Source of the DNA: an uncultured Bacteroidales bacterium
GTDB lineage: Bacteria > Bacteroidota > Bacteroidia > Bacteroidales > Paludibacteraceae
Assembly (NCBI GenBank): GCA_900316005.1
Contig: ONBH01000003.1
Span: 1-64,000, forward strand
Direction: 5' to 3'
Length of the DNA stretch: 64,000 nt
The notes below the pieces were generated by a model. It searched no databases, had not been told where the DNA came from, and saw only the letters and a program-made list of their open reading frames with translations. This document shows positions 18,363 to 26,048 of this stretch, piece by piece; the first letter of the stretch is position 1; every line of letters begins with the position of its first letter. A program made the translations under genes and the position numbers.

Positions 18363-20160
18363 AGACCCGCTGTACACGACGGGAGACAGAGGTTAGTATC
18401 TCGTATGTAATGGTACCCAACCGGTCGGCCAGTTCCTCCACGCGGAGCTGTTCACCGAAGACAATCGCCTGATCGCCGGGTTGGGCGTCCGTACCGGTAA
18501 CATCCACCATGGCCTGGTCCATGCACACATTTCCGACCACCGGACAACGCCTGCCGCGAACGATGACTTCGCCGCCGTAGTTTGAGAAACGCCTATCAAA
18601 GCCATCGGCATACCCTATGGGTATGACTGCGATACGACGATCTTCATCCACCACCGTATGACACCCGTACCCGATACTCGTATGGGCGGGAACTGTCTTG
18701 ACGGACAGCAGCGTAGTCTTGAGCGAGCAGACCGAACGAAGACGAGCGGACAACGGCGCGTTGACGGCAAAGCCATACATACCGATACCCAACCGACACA
18801 TTTCCATCTGCGCATCGGTAAAGCGTTCGATACCGGCAGAGTTAAGAATATGGCGCAGGACGCGATAGCCCAGTCCCTGCTGCAAGGCCTCAGCGGCATC
18901 GCTGAAATAGGCTATCTGGCCTCGGGTGAAGTCATCATATGCCGCATCATCAGCGGCAGCCAGGTGGCTGAATACACTCTTGACGCGTAGCGATTTGCCC
19001 GCCAGGGCATTCAGCAGGTCGTCTATATCCTCGCGGTAGAACCCCAAGCGGTGCATACCGCTATCGATCTTGATGTGCACGGGGTATTGCTCCAGACCGC
19101 GACGTTGTACCGCTTCGCGGAAGAGCAGAAGCACGGGCAGGGAATAGATATTCGGCTCCAGGTTGTTATCCAGAATAACATCCATCGCCGCCTCTTCGGG
19201 GTCCATAACGATGATAGGCAGGTTGATACCGGCGCGGCGCAACTCGGCCCCTTCGTCAGCAACAGCTACGGCAAGATAATCTGCCACACCCGCCTGCTGC
19301 AGAGCACGGCTAACCTCCACACTACCTGCTCCGTACGCAAAAGCCTTTACCATGCAGACCAGCTTGGTATCCGGCTGCAGGAGCGAACGGTAGGTGCGTA
19401 CATTATCGGTAAGGGCAGCCAGGTTAATCTGCATAACCGTCTCATGCGTCTGACGCATGATTCGATGAGCAATGGTATCCTCGTCATACCCCAACGCACG
19501 CATCACGGCGGCACAGGTGCGCACATTCTGGTGCGTCTCGTCCTCAATGACTACAGGGCAACGCCTGAACAGGCGCATCTTCTCGGCGCGTTTCTGCTCC
19601 AGGGTCTCAAACTCCGCAGTACTCTCCGGACCAATAAAGGTCACCACGCCGATGGTAGGACGGATAATCTCCTCCAGTTTATCCATTTCGCCCGGTCGCG
19701 AAATACCGGCCTCAAAGATGCCGAGTTCGGTATTCTCGTCCATCTGCCAAACGGAGAGAGGCACACCTATCTGCGAGTTATACGAACGGGGCGAACGCGT
19801 GATGCGGAAGTCATCTTTGAGCAGTTCGTACAGCCACTCTTTCACCACGGTCTTGCCATGCGAGCCGGTGATGGCGATAACAGGACAGTTGCATTTCTGC
19901 CTTTTGTAGGCGGCGAGCGCCTGAAGGGCGGCGATGCTGTCACCCGTAACAAAAACCCGTACCCCACGGGCGTATAATTCTTCAATATACCGCGCGCCGT
20001 CGTTACGTTCCGTGCGGATGGCAAAGAACGCGGTGTGCAGCGGGTCTGCTCCCAACCGACGGCTATCGGTCAACAGAAACTTGATATCCAAGTTCTCATC
20101 CGTACGGCAGTCAATATGTGCGATGCGCCCTATGACGCTGATGATTTCAGAAAGATGCAT
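18343..20160 (-). CDS. Alanine racemase fused to a truncated MurF-like domain
   Basis: In Bacteroidota, MurF (D-Ala-D-Ala adding ligase of peptidoglycan synthesis) is often fused to alanine racemase in a protein of roughly 800 residues. This one has 605. The racemase half (about 238-605) is complete: KAFAYGAGS with the PLP lysine at about 272, HIKIDSGMHRLGF, GIGMYGF, SIGYGCHTV and a conserved IGYADGFDR...NVCMDQAMVDVT end. The MurF half keeps the N-terminal domain and the P-loop TGSHGKT (98-104). After about residue 205 the rest of the central domain and the whole C-terminal ligase domain are missing, and the AH.E.F catalytic stretch reads GPESTAEF. The join to HETVMQINLAAL is clean and in frame. 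MurF activity is probably lost here; a second murF elsewhere is expected. Confidence 0.85.
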   Translation of the reverse strand: MHLSEIISVIGRIAHIDCRTDENLDIKFLLTDSRRLGADPLHTAFFAIRTERNDGARYIEELYARGVRVFVTGDSIAALQALAAYKRQKCNCPVIAITGSHGKTVVKEWLYELLKDDFRITRSPRSYNSQIGVPLSVWQMDENTELGIFEAGISRPGEMDKLEEIIRPTIGVVTFIGPESTAEFETLEQKRAEKMRLFRRCPVVIEDETHQNVRTCAAVMRALGYDEDTIAHRIMRQTHETVMQINLAALTDNVRTYRSLLQPDTKLVCMVKAFAYGAGSVEVSRALQQAGVADYLAVAVADEGAELRRAGINLPIIVMDPEEAAMDVILDNNLEPNIYSLPVLLLFREAVQRRGLEQYPVHIKIDSGMHRLGFYREDIDDLLNALAGKSLRVKSVFSHLAAADDAAYDDFTRGQIAYFSDAAEALQQGLGYRVLRHILNSAGIERFTDAQMEMCRLGIGMYGFAVNAPLSARLRSVCSLKTTLLSVKTVPAHTSIGYGCHTVVDEDRRIAVIPIGYADGFDRRFSNYGGEVIVRGRRCPVVGNVCMDQAMVDVTGTDAQPGDQAIVFGEQLRVEELADRLGTITYEILTSVSRRVQRVYVYEYA

Positions 20161-20186
20161 TCTAAGTAAATATCAATTATCAACTA

Positions 20187-20927
20187 TCAATTGTCAATTG
20201 AGTCATTTGCGGCGGGCAGGGATTCTTCCTGCTGCTGTTGGATATACTCGTCGTAGTCCACATAGTCATTCTGATCCGGGTCCTCCCATTGGTCCACAAG
20301 GTTCGTAAAATCCGACCAGCTGATATCGGAATGATGCCAGATCCACGCCGTGCCGCACAGCGAAAGGAGCCATAGTAGCACGACGATAATCCAAAACTTT
20401 GTCCCCGGACCTTTCTTGTCGCGTATGAACGTCACGATAGTATGTATCAGCGCATAGACTGGTATCACAATAACCGCCAGCACACACAGGAACATCGACG
20501 CCGGTACTGCCAGCGCGATGCCGAGCGAGCCGAACACGATAAAGAGGATAAAGAGCGCAAAAATCAGCGGTGCACCGAACACCAGCGCCGCACAAATCAA
20601 AATAACCTTCAGCAGCGGCGACATGCCTGGACGCGAGTTGCGAGGCACGCTCGTCGGGCGTTTGCGTTCGCCAAACGCTTCGGGTGAGCCTATCTGGGTC
20701 AGGATCGTCTGAATCATGGTGAGGCTGACCACCTCGCGCGAGGAGAGCAAGATCTGCCCGTTCAACAATTCCGCCACGCGGGCTTCAACATCTTCCAAGA
20801 CCTCCTGACGCTCGGTTTCTGCCAGGCGGGAAGAAATATCATTCAGGTATTTATTGAACGCCTCAAAGGCGTCTTCGTCCAGTTTATAAGCAATACCGGC
20901 TATATTGACATCAACAGTTTTTTTCAT
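20187..20927 (-). CDS. Membrane protein partnered with a PadR regulator (PspC/DUF1700-like)
   Basis: 246 residues. The N-terminal 80 residues are soluble and resemble the start of Bacteroidota PspC-associated proteins (MKKTVDVNIAGIAYKLDEDAFE, with conserved DVEARVAELL). Three to four hydrophobic segments follow at about 105-185, then an acidic, glutamine-rich tail. Function is not known; such proteins sit behind PadR regulators and are thought to sense or buffer envelope stress. The ATG overlaps the padR stop codon (ATGA), so the pair is translationally coupled. The end, SIDN and stop, is encoded by a copy of the TTGACAATTGATA repeat. Confidence 0.65.
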   Translation of the reverse strand: MKKTVDVNIAGIAYKLDEDAFEAFNKYLNDISSRLAETERQEVLEDVEARVAELLNGQILLSSREVVSLTMIQTILTQIGSPEAFGERKRPTSVPRNSRPGMSPLLKVILICAALVFGAPLIFALFILFIVFGSLGIALAVPASMFLCVLAVIVIPVYALIHTIVTFIRDKKGPGTKFWIIVVLLWLLSLCGTAWIWHHSDISWSDFTNLVDQWEDPDQNDYVDYDEYIQQQQEESLPAANDSIDN

Positions 20928-21247
20928 GCTTGCGTAATGGTTTGAATTGATTGATATATACTATTCCACTCCACGCGGAGCTGGTCTAATAGGCTTTTCC
21001 CCTCCGTAGTAAGGCAGAAATACTTGCGCGGAGGACCGTCCTGCGACTCCTGCCAGCGGTACGAAAGGAGTCCGTTGTTCTTCAGACGCGAAAGCAAAGG
21101 ATAGAGCGTTCCCTCCACCACCAGCAGATTCGCCTGCTTGAGCCTTTCCACGATATCCGAGGTGTAAGCCTCCTGCCGGTCGATGACAGACAGAATGCAG
21201 AACTCTAAGATTCCCTTTCGCATCTGCGACTTGATGTTATCTATCAT
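20924..21247 (-). CDS. PadR family transcriptional regulator
   Basis: A 107-residue winged-helix regulator of the short PadR subgroup. Visible features are MRKGILEFCILSVI (first helix), YTSDIVERLKQ, VVEGTLYPLLSRLKNNGLL (recognition helix) and the wing with PPRKYFCLT. The start at 21247 (MIDNIKSQMRKG) fits the family; a longer frame to 21307 would add residues encoded by a direct repeat upstream. It probably controls its own operon (membrane partner, MurF-Alr, ABC ATPase). Two direct copies of TTCAGGATAAATAC (21273 and 21290, 17 bp apart) just upstream are candidate operator half-sites. Confidence 0.88.
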   Translation of the reverse strand: MIDNIKSQMRKGILEFCILSVIDRQEAYTSDIVERLKQANLLVVEGTLYPLLSRLKNNGLLSYRWQESQDGPPRKYFCLTTEGKSLLDQLRVEWNSIYQSIQTITQA

Positions 21248-21272
21248 AAGGTTGCTATTATTTTGCCACTTT

Positions 21273-21304
21273 TTCAGGATAAATACACTTTCAGGATAAA
21301 TACC
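21273..21304. promoter_or_regulatory. Direct repeat upstream of padR, possible operator
   Basis: TTCAGGATAAATAC occurs twice with a 17-bp period, 25-57 bases before the padR start codon. Its role is an inference from position. Confidence 0.4.
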
Positions 21305-21318
21305 CAATTTTTCAGACT

Positions 21319-21626
21319 ATTCCCCGAGCTTTTCGGGCTATTTCCCGAGCTTTCTCGGACTATTTCCCGAGCTTTCTCGGACTATTTCCCGAGCTTTCTC
21401 GGACTATTTACCGAGGTTTCTCGGCCTATTTTCCGAGCTTTCTCGGGCTATTTCCCGAGCTTTCTCGGACTATTTACCGAGGTATCTCGGGCTATTTCCC
21501 GGGGTTTCTCGGACTATTTCCCGAGCTTTCTCGGCCTATTTCCCGAGGTTTCTCGGACTATTTCCCGAGCTTTCTCGGGCTATTTCCCGAGGTTTCTCGG
21601 ACTATTTACCGAGGTTTCTCGGACCA
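21319..21626. repeat. Array of 14 tandem 22-bp hairpin units
   Basis: Units read TTTCCCGAGCTTTCTCGGACTA with few changes. Thirteen run without a break at 21341-21626 and a slightly shorter first unit precedes them. Each unit is a dyad, CCGAG-4-CTCGG, and most substitutions fall outside the stem or swap AGC for AGG next to it. Because 22 is not a multiple of 3, any reading frame cycles every 66 bp, so the long open frame through it is an artefact. Confidence 0.9.
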
Positions 21627-21648
21627 ATCTCGCATCATACCCGTACCT

Positions 21649-21670
21649 ATAATATACTATAGTATATTAT
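21649..21670. promoter_or_regulatory. 22-bp perfect palindrome
   Basis: ATAATATACTA joined to its exact reverse complement. It lies between the hairpin array and the pspC gene. It could be a regulator site; no direct evidence ties it to PadR. Confidence 0.5.
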
Positions 21671-21772
21671 GCCGTGAACTTGACATCCTTCACGACCCGC
21701 TTACCGATTACAAGGTCGCCCCCCCTTGAAAGTGTGTCGGTGGAATTTTCCATTTTCCATTTTCAATTTAAC

Positions 21773-21805
21773 TCTCTCCCCCTTCAGGGGGCCGGGGGGC
21801 TTTAA
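21773..21805. terminator. Hairpin after pspC (CTCCCCCTTCAGGGGG type)
   Basis: TCCCCCTTCAGGGGG followed by CCGGGGGGC, flanked by CCATTTTCCATTTTCAATT repeats. On the minus strand it follows the pspC stop and may end its transcript. The same class of C/G-rich repeat occurs inside coaE. Confidence 0.45.
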
Positions 21806-21815
21806 TTTTCCATTT

Positions 21816-22025
21816 TCAATTGTCAGCTTTCTGCGGCATGACGAGCAGCAGAATCAGATAAAGCACCAACCCCGGGAAACCCGCGCTGAAGATAGATAGC
21901 GCCAAGTACCCCACACGAACAATCGTCGGGTCAATATTGAAATACTCCGCTATACCGGCACATACACCGCAAAGCATCTTGTTGTCTGAACGATACAGAC
22001 GTTTCGGATTCGCATTATTTTCCAT
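21816..22025 (-). CDS. PspC domain protein
   Basis: A 69-residue small membrane protein with a complete PspC domain: KRLYRSDNKMLCGVCAGIAEYFNIDPTIVRV, then one hydrophobic segment (GYLALSIFSAGFPGLVLYLI) ending MPQK. PspC proteins take part in the phage-shock type response to envelope damage. It has its own promoter at 22066-22097. The final ADN and stop come from a TTTTCAATTG repeat. Confidence 0.9.
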   Translation of the reverse strand: MENNANPKRLYRSDNKMLCGVCAGIAEYFNIDPTIVRVGYLALSIFSAGFPGLVLYLILLLVMPQKADN

Positions 22026-22065
22026 AATTCCTATGATTTATATGGTTGTTTTTCAAATTCGACTG

Positions 22066-22097
22066 CAAAATTACAATAAATTTCAGAACCTTGCAAT
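22066..22097 (-). promoter_or_regulatory. Promoter of the pspC gene
   Basis: Minus strand: ATTG (22097-22094), 20-base spacer, TAATTTTG (22073-22066). The -7 box fits TAnnTTTG. A short palindrome ATAGTACTAT lies just upstream. Confidence 0.65.
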
Positions 22098-22165
22098 ACA
22101 TAGTACTATAAATCTGCAAAAATAAGTGCACTTTTGGCACTTTTGCTATGTTGAGTTTGCAAAAA

Positions 22166-23209
22166 TCAGGACTTTTTACGATTCTTCGTGTCCGAAGTGC
22201 TCACTTTTTCGAGGCGGCGGTTGTTAATGATGTAGTGCTTGTAGTACGATACGATAAGGGTCGTCATCGGCAGGGCGATAATCATTCCGATAACGCCGAA
22301 TAGTGCGCCCCAGATACTAAGCGACAGCAGAATAGCAGCCGGACCCATACCGGTTACCTTACCCATAATCTTGGGGGTAAGGATCATATCCTGCGTGGAC
22401 TGCACAACCAGGAACACAATCGCCAAACAGAGTAGCGTGAGCCAAACCGGTCGACCGGTCTGTGCCGATTGCACCAGGCATAGAATGATACACGGAGGTA
22501 TTCCCAATGCCTGCATATACGGTACGAGGTTGAGCACACCGATAAAGAGCCCCATAACGATACCCATCGGCAAACCGATAATCGTAAAACCAATGGCAAA
22601 AAGCACTCCCACCAGCGCAGCAACCAGCGCCTGACCACGGAAGTAGGCGTTCATATTGCGGTCTATATCGCTCATAACGGTTGCTGCTTGACGACGGAAG
22701 CGTTGGGGAACATAGTTAATCCAGTTGTCGCGTATCTTATTGAAGTCGATAAGCAGAAACACAAGATACAGTATCCCCATAAATACCACCACCAACTCAA
22801 CTGCCCAACTCAGGCCGCCGGATATCCAAGACATAATCTTGGGAATCATAGTCTGTACAGCATCACGCACCTCGGGATAGGAAAGTGCATTCTCTAAATT
22901 GAAGTTCTCTGCCCAGGTAAGCAGATTTTTCTGTGCCTCAGGCGAGAGGTATTGGTTTATATCGAACTCAGCAACGTAGTTCTCGATACTAACCCACGCA
23001 GAGCGAACCTCATGACCGATGATAGGCGTCATGATGGCTATCACACCCGCTATGCAGCCCGTGACGACGAGCAAGGTAATGATGACCGATAGAATTCGGT
23101 TTCGAACACGGCATTTGATTTGTACAAAATCAACCAGCGGCGCCATGATATACGCCAGCAAAAAGCTGACAAAGAAGGGCACTAATACCCCATACAGACG
23201 CGAGAGCAT
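22166..23209 (-). CDS. AI-2E family transporter (TqsA/PerM type)
   Basis: A 347-residue polytopic inner-membrane protein with about seven to eight hydrophobic segments and the family's characteristic C-terminal half (LPMGIVMGLFIGVLNLVPYM, DMILTPKIMGKVTGMGPAAI, GALFGVIGMIIALP). The family includes the putative AI-2 exporter TqsA and Na+/H+ antiporters, so the substrate is not known. The N-terminus is about 20 residues shorter than in many members. It starts two bases after the stop of the holin-like gene, third in an operon with it and the YtxH gene. Confidence 0.88.
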   Translation of the reverse strand: MLSRLYGVLVPFFVSFLLAYIMAPLVDFVQIKCRVRNRILSVIITLLVVTGCIAGVIAIMTPIIGHEVRSAWVSIENYVAEFDINQYLSPEAQKNLLTWAENFNLENALSYPEVRDAVQTMIPKIMSWISGGLSWAVELVVVFMGILYLVFLLIDFNKIRDNWINYVPQRFRRQAATVMSDIDRNMNAYFRGQALVAALVGVLFAIGFTIIGLPMGIVMGLFIGVLNLVPYMQALGIPPCIILCLVQSAQTGRPVWLTLLCLAIVFLVVQSTQDMILTPKIMGKVTGMGPAAILLSLSIWGALFGVIGMIIALPMTTLIVSYYKHYIINNRRLEKVSTSDTKNRKKS

Positions 23210-23211
23210 GG

Positions 23212-23709
23212 CTACTTACCGAATAGTTTGCGCAAGATAGACCACACCTTACCTGCCATGCGAGTATATTGCATGATGGTCTGCCGAGCTGAGCGCAAAT
23301 GCCCGTCGATACGTTCCTGTTGCACAGCTGCCTGACCTTCGGCGCGGAGCGTCTCGTACTTCAAATCCTCCATCGTACGGAGACCGCTCATCTTCTTGAT
23401 TACCACATTCACAAAGATTACTTTGCTTAAATAGATAACGACCGGTATGAGTAGCAGATAAACCGCACCTACAATAAGGCAGGCTGCCCAGGTGGGCACA
23501 CATTGCGATAAGGCAAACACAGCAGCCAACGCCAGGCATGCCAGCACGGCAAAAGTAATCAGTATCAGGCACAAAGCTAACAGCACAGAGCCTATCACAT
23601 TACCGACTACAGCCACCGTCTTCAGGCGCAACACCTCGGCCTGCGAACGGGCATAGTTCTCAACGTCTTGACGGAGAACTTCCTTCGTTTCTTCCAGTTC
23701 TTTTTCCAT
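23212..23709 (-). CDS. Holin-superfamily-like membrane protein (Phage_holin_3_6 type)
   Basis: 165 residues: an N-terminal helix (MEKELEETKEVLRQDVENY), two long hydrophobic segments (about 32-60 and 72-100), then a charged helical tail. This is the layout of the chromosomal 'phage holin family' proteins that travel with YtxH proteins in Bacteroidota. It is not prophage: there are no phage genes near it. Role in envelope stress is inferred from its neighbours. Confidence 0.75.
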   Translation of the reverse strand: MEKELEETKEVLRQDVENYARSQAEVLRLKTVAVVGNVIGSVLLALCLILITFAVLACLALAAVFALSQCVPTWAACLIVGAVYLLLIPVVIYLSKVIFVNVVIKKMSGLRTMEDLKYETLRAEGQAAVQQERIDGHLRSARQTIMQYTRMAGKVWSILRKLFGK

Positions 23710-23722
23710 CGTTCAATACGAT

Positions 23723-23953
23723 TTATGCCTCGGGGGCGGGTTCTGTTTCATCGGTACGCAACGCCTCTTCTACGCGTTGTTTCAACTCATCGCGGCACTC
23801 TTTCATCTTATCTACTGCATCGTTAACGATGTCACGTACTTCGCCACGAACTTTCTTGCCCGAATCGGACATCAGCCATACCACGGCGGTGGCTCCTATT
23901 GCTGCGCCTGCGCCTAACAGCAGCGCACCTCTCAATAAACCTTTCATATCCAA
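23723..23953 (-). CDS. YtxH domain protein
   Basis: A 76-residue protein with one glycine/alanine-rich membrane helix (GALLLGAGAAIGATAVVWLM) followed by SDSGKKVRGEVRD and an amphipathic charged helix, the YtxH pattern. YtxH members are general-stress membrane proteins. It is first of three genes driven by the promoter at 24018-24049. Confidence 0.88.
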   Translation of the reverse strand: MDMKGLLRGALLLGAGAAIGATAVVWLMSDSGKKVRGEVRDIVNDAVDKMKECRDELKQRVEEALRTDETEPAPEA

Positions 23954-24017
23954 TCTTAATTTTAAATTTTAAATCTTAAATCTTAAATTTTAAATCCTAA
24001 ATTTAAATTTAGGTCTG

Positions 24018-24049
24018 CAAAGGTACAACTTTTTTCTGACATGCGCAAA
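24018..24049 (-). promoter_or_regulatory. Promoter of the ytxH-holin-AI-2E operon
   Basis: Minus strand: TTTG (24049-24046), 20-base spacer, TACCTTTG (24025-24018). It fires away from the dxs promoter 48 bases to the right. Confidence 0.85.
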
Positions 24050-24096
24050 TAAAAAGGAAATTTGTTTGCAAAAAATCGCATTTTATGGCGTTTTTA

Positions 24097-24128
24097 TTTG
24101 CATATATGCAAAAAAAGTTGTATCTTTG
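24097..24128 (+). promoter_or_regulatory. Promoter of dxs
   Basis: TTTG (24097-24100), 20-base spacer, TATCTTTG (24121-24128). It fixes the dxs start at ATG 24150 because an earlier ATG at 24066 would lie upstream of the transcript start. Confidence 0.85.
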
Positions 24129-24149
24129 CGGGCTAATTTGCGACCAAAC

Positions 24150-26048
24150 ATGGAAACAAACTATTTGCATACCATTAACTCGCCGGCGGATGTAAAAAAA
24201 CTGCCGCTGGAGGCACTTCCGGAACTGTGCAAGGAAGTGCGCGAGTTCATCATACACGAACTCAGTCACAATCCGGGACATCTGGCCTCGTCGTTAGGCA
24301 CCATTGAACTGACGGTAGCCTTGCACTACGTGTTTGATACACCGCATGACAAACTGGTGTGGGACGTTGGCCACCAAGCCTATGCGCACAAGATATTGAC
24401 GGGACGCAGAGAACGGTTTCATACCAACCGTCAGTTCCGGGGACTGGCTCCCTTCCCCACCCCTGCGGAGAGCGAGTACGATGCCTTCATCGCCGGCCAT
24501 GCCTCTAACAGCATATCGGCGGCTTTGGGCATTGAGATAGCACACAACTTAGAGGGCGACCCCAGACATGTGGTAGCCATCATCGGCGACGGGTCGATGA
24601 CGGGCGGTCTGGCTTTTGAGGGGCTGAATAACGCCTCTATGGATAAGAACAACCTGCTCATCATCCTCAATGACAACAATATGGCCATCGACCCCATCAA
24701 GGGTGGCTTCACGCAGTACCTGGTCGATATCACCACGAGCGCCAAATACAACCGTCGCCGCTGGCAGATATACCAATGGATGCTGCGTCACGGCTGGATA
24801 AAAGAGAGCAATACAGGGCGGTGGCGCGTGCTGTTCAACTCCATCAAGACCTTCCTTACCAAGCAGCCCACGAATCTGTTTCAGGGTCTCGACCTCAAAT
24901 ATTTCGGTCCCGCCGGTGGACACAACGTGCTGGAACTGGTGCGCATTCTCAACGAGATCAAGAACCATAAGGGGCCCAAAGTTCTGCATATCATCACCAA
25001 GAAGGGCAAAGGCTACGAGCCTGCCGAGCAAGACCAAACCACTTGGCACGCACCGGGCGAGTTCAACGTCAAGAACGGCGAACGCCTCGCCGATAGCGGC
25101 AAACTCACCAGCCCGGGCGGCATACCGCTGTGGCAGGAAGTATTCGGCGAGACGCTCTTGGAACTGGCCAAAGAAGACCCGCGCATCGTAGGCGTAACAC
25201 CCGCCATGCCTTCGGGCTGCTCCATGAACATCATGCAACGTGAGCTACCCGATCGCGTCTTTGACGTCGGTATCGCCGAGGGCCACGCTGTGACATTCTC
25301 CGCCGGACTGGCGAAAGAAGGTATCATCCCGTACTGCAACGTCTATTCCTCGTTCCTGCAACGGGCTTACGATAATATCATCCACGATGTAGCCCTGCAG
25401 AACGTACATGTCGTGCTCTGTATCGACCGCGCGGGCATCGTGGGCAACGACGGAGCCACCCACCACGGACTGATGGACCTGGCATACCTGCGGCCGGTGC
25501 CCAACATGAAGATTGCCGCCCCGATGACCGAAGAAGACCTGAAGCAGATGATGCGCCTGGCGAAAGATATGACTGGCCCGATAGCCATCCGCTACCCGCG
25601 CGGACGAAGCCAGCAATGGAACCTACCACCCGTAGAGGTCGGCAAAGGTGTGCTGCTGCGCGAAGGCGAGAGTGTGGCGGTTTTGAGTTTAGGCGCCATA
25701 GGCATGGTGGTCGAAGAGGCCCTGGACGAAGTCTTCCGGCGCAAACACATACAGCGCGAGTTCCAGCATTGGAACATGCGCTGGCTCAAACCCATCGACG
25801 AAGGTATTCTTCGATTCGTCGGACGCAACTATCGGACTGTCGTGACCGTAGAAGACGGCATGACAGAAGGCGGGCTGGGTAGCGCAGTAGCGGAATATAT
25901 GAGCGAGAATGGCTATCGTTGCTGCGTCATGCGCGTGGGTATCAAGGATCAATTTGTAGAACACGGCAGCACGAAGGAGTTGTACCAAATGCTGCATTTA
26001 GATAAAGACGGATTATGCGAATACTTATTGTCGGCGCTGGAGAAGTAG
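24150..26048 (+). CDS. dxs: 1-deoxy-D-xylulose-5-phosphate synthase
   Basis: First enzyme of the MEP isoprenoid pathway, a thiamine-diphosphate enzyme that joins pyruvate and glyceraldehyde 3-phosphate. Visible are SSLGTIELTVALHYVFDTPHDKLVWDVGHQAYAHKILTGR in parts, the ThDP/Mg site GDGSMTGGLAFEG...NDNNMAI, the central DVGIAEGHAVTFSAGLA with the catalytic Glu, the GATHHGLMDLAY loop and the C-terminal transketolase domain (VEDGMTEGGLGSAV). Length of 632 residues from ATG 24150 is normal. Its 3' end overlaps trkA by 34 bases. Confidence 0.96.
   Translation: METNYLHTINSPADVKKLPLEALPELCKEVREFIIHELSHNPGHLASSLGTIELTVALHYVFDTPHDKLVWDVGHQAYAHKILTGRRERFHTNRQFRGLAPFPTPAESEYDAFIAGHASNSISAALGIEIAHNLEGDPRHVVAIIGDGSMTGGLAFEGLNNASMDKNNLLIILNDNNMAIDPIKGGFTQYLVDITTSAKYNRRRWQIYQWMLRHGWIKESNTGRWRVLFNSIKTFLTKQPTNLFQGLDLKYFGPAGGHNVLELVRILNEIKNHKGPKVLHIITKKGKGYEPAEQDQTTWHAPGEFNVKNGERLADSGKLTSPGGIPLWQEVFGETLLELAKEDPRIVGVTPAMPSGCSMNIMQRELPDRVFDVGIAEGHAVTFSAGLAKEGIIPYCNVYSSFLQRAYDNIIHDVALQNVHVVLCIDRAGIVGNDGATHHGLMDLAYLRPVPNMKIAAPMTEEDLKQMMRLAKDMTGPIAIRYPRGRSQQWNLPPVEVGKGVLLREGESVAVLSLGAIGMVVEEALDEVFRRKHIQREFQHWNMRWLKPIDEGILRFVGRNYRTVVTVEDGMTEGGLGSAVAEYMSENGYRCCVMRVGIKDQFVEHGSTKELYQMLHLDKDGLCEYLLSALEK

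Noticed and set aside
21319..21626. CRISPR array
   Set aside because: The units are directly adjacent with no spacers, and no cas gene is in the window.
21263..21652. 129-residue open frame through the 22-bp array
   Set aside because: It is an artefact of a 22-bp repeat without stop codons; the product is a mere 22-residue cycle and no homologue pattern is seen.
23212..23709. Prophage remnant, based on the holin-like protein
   Set aside because: It is in an operon with YtxH and AI-2E-family genes and no other phage gene is present; this holin-like family is commonly chromosomal.
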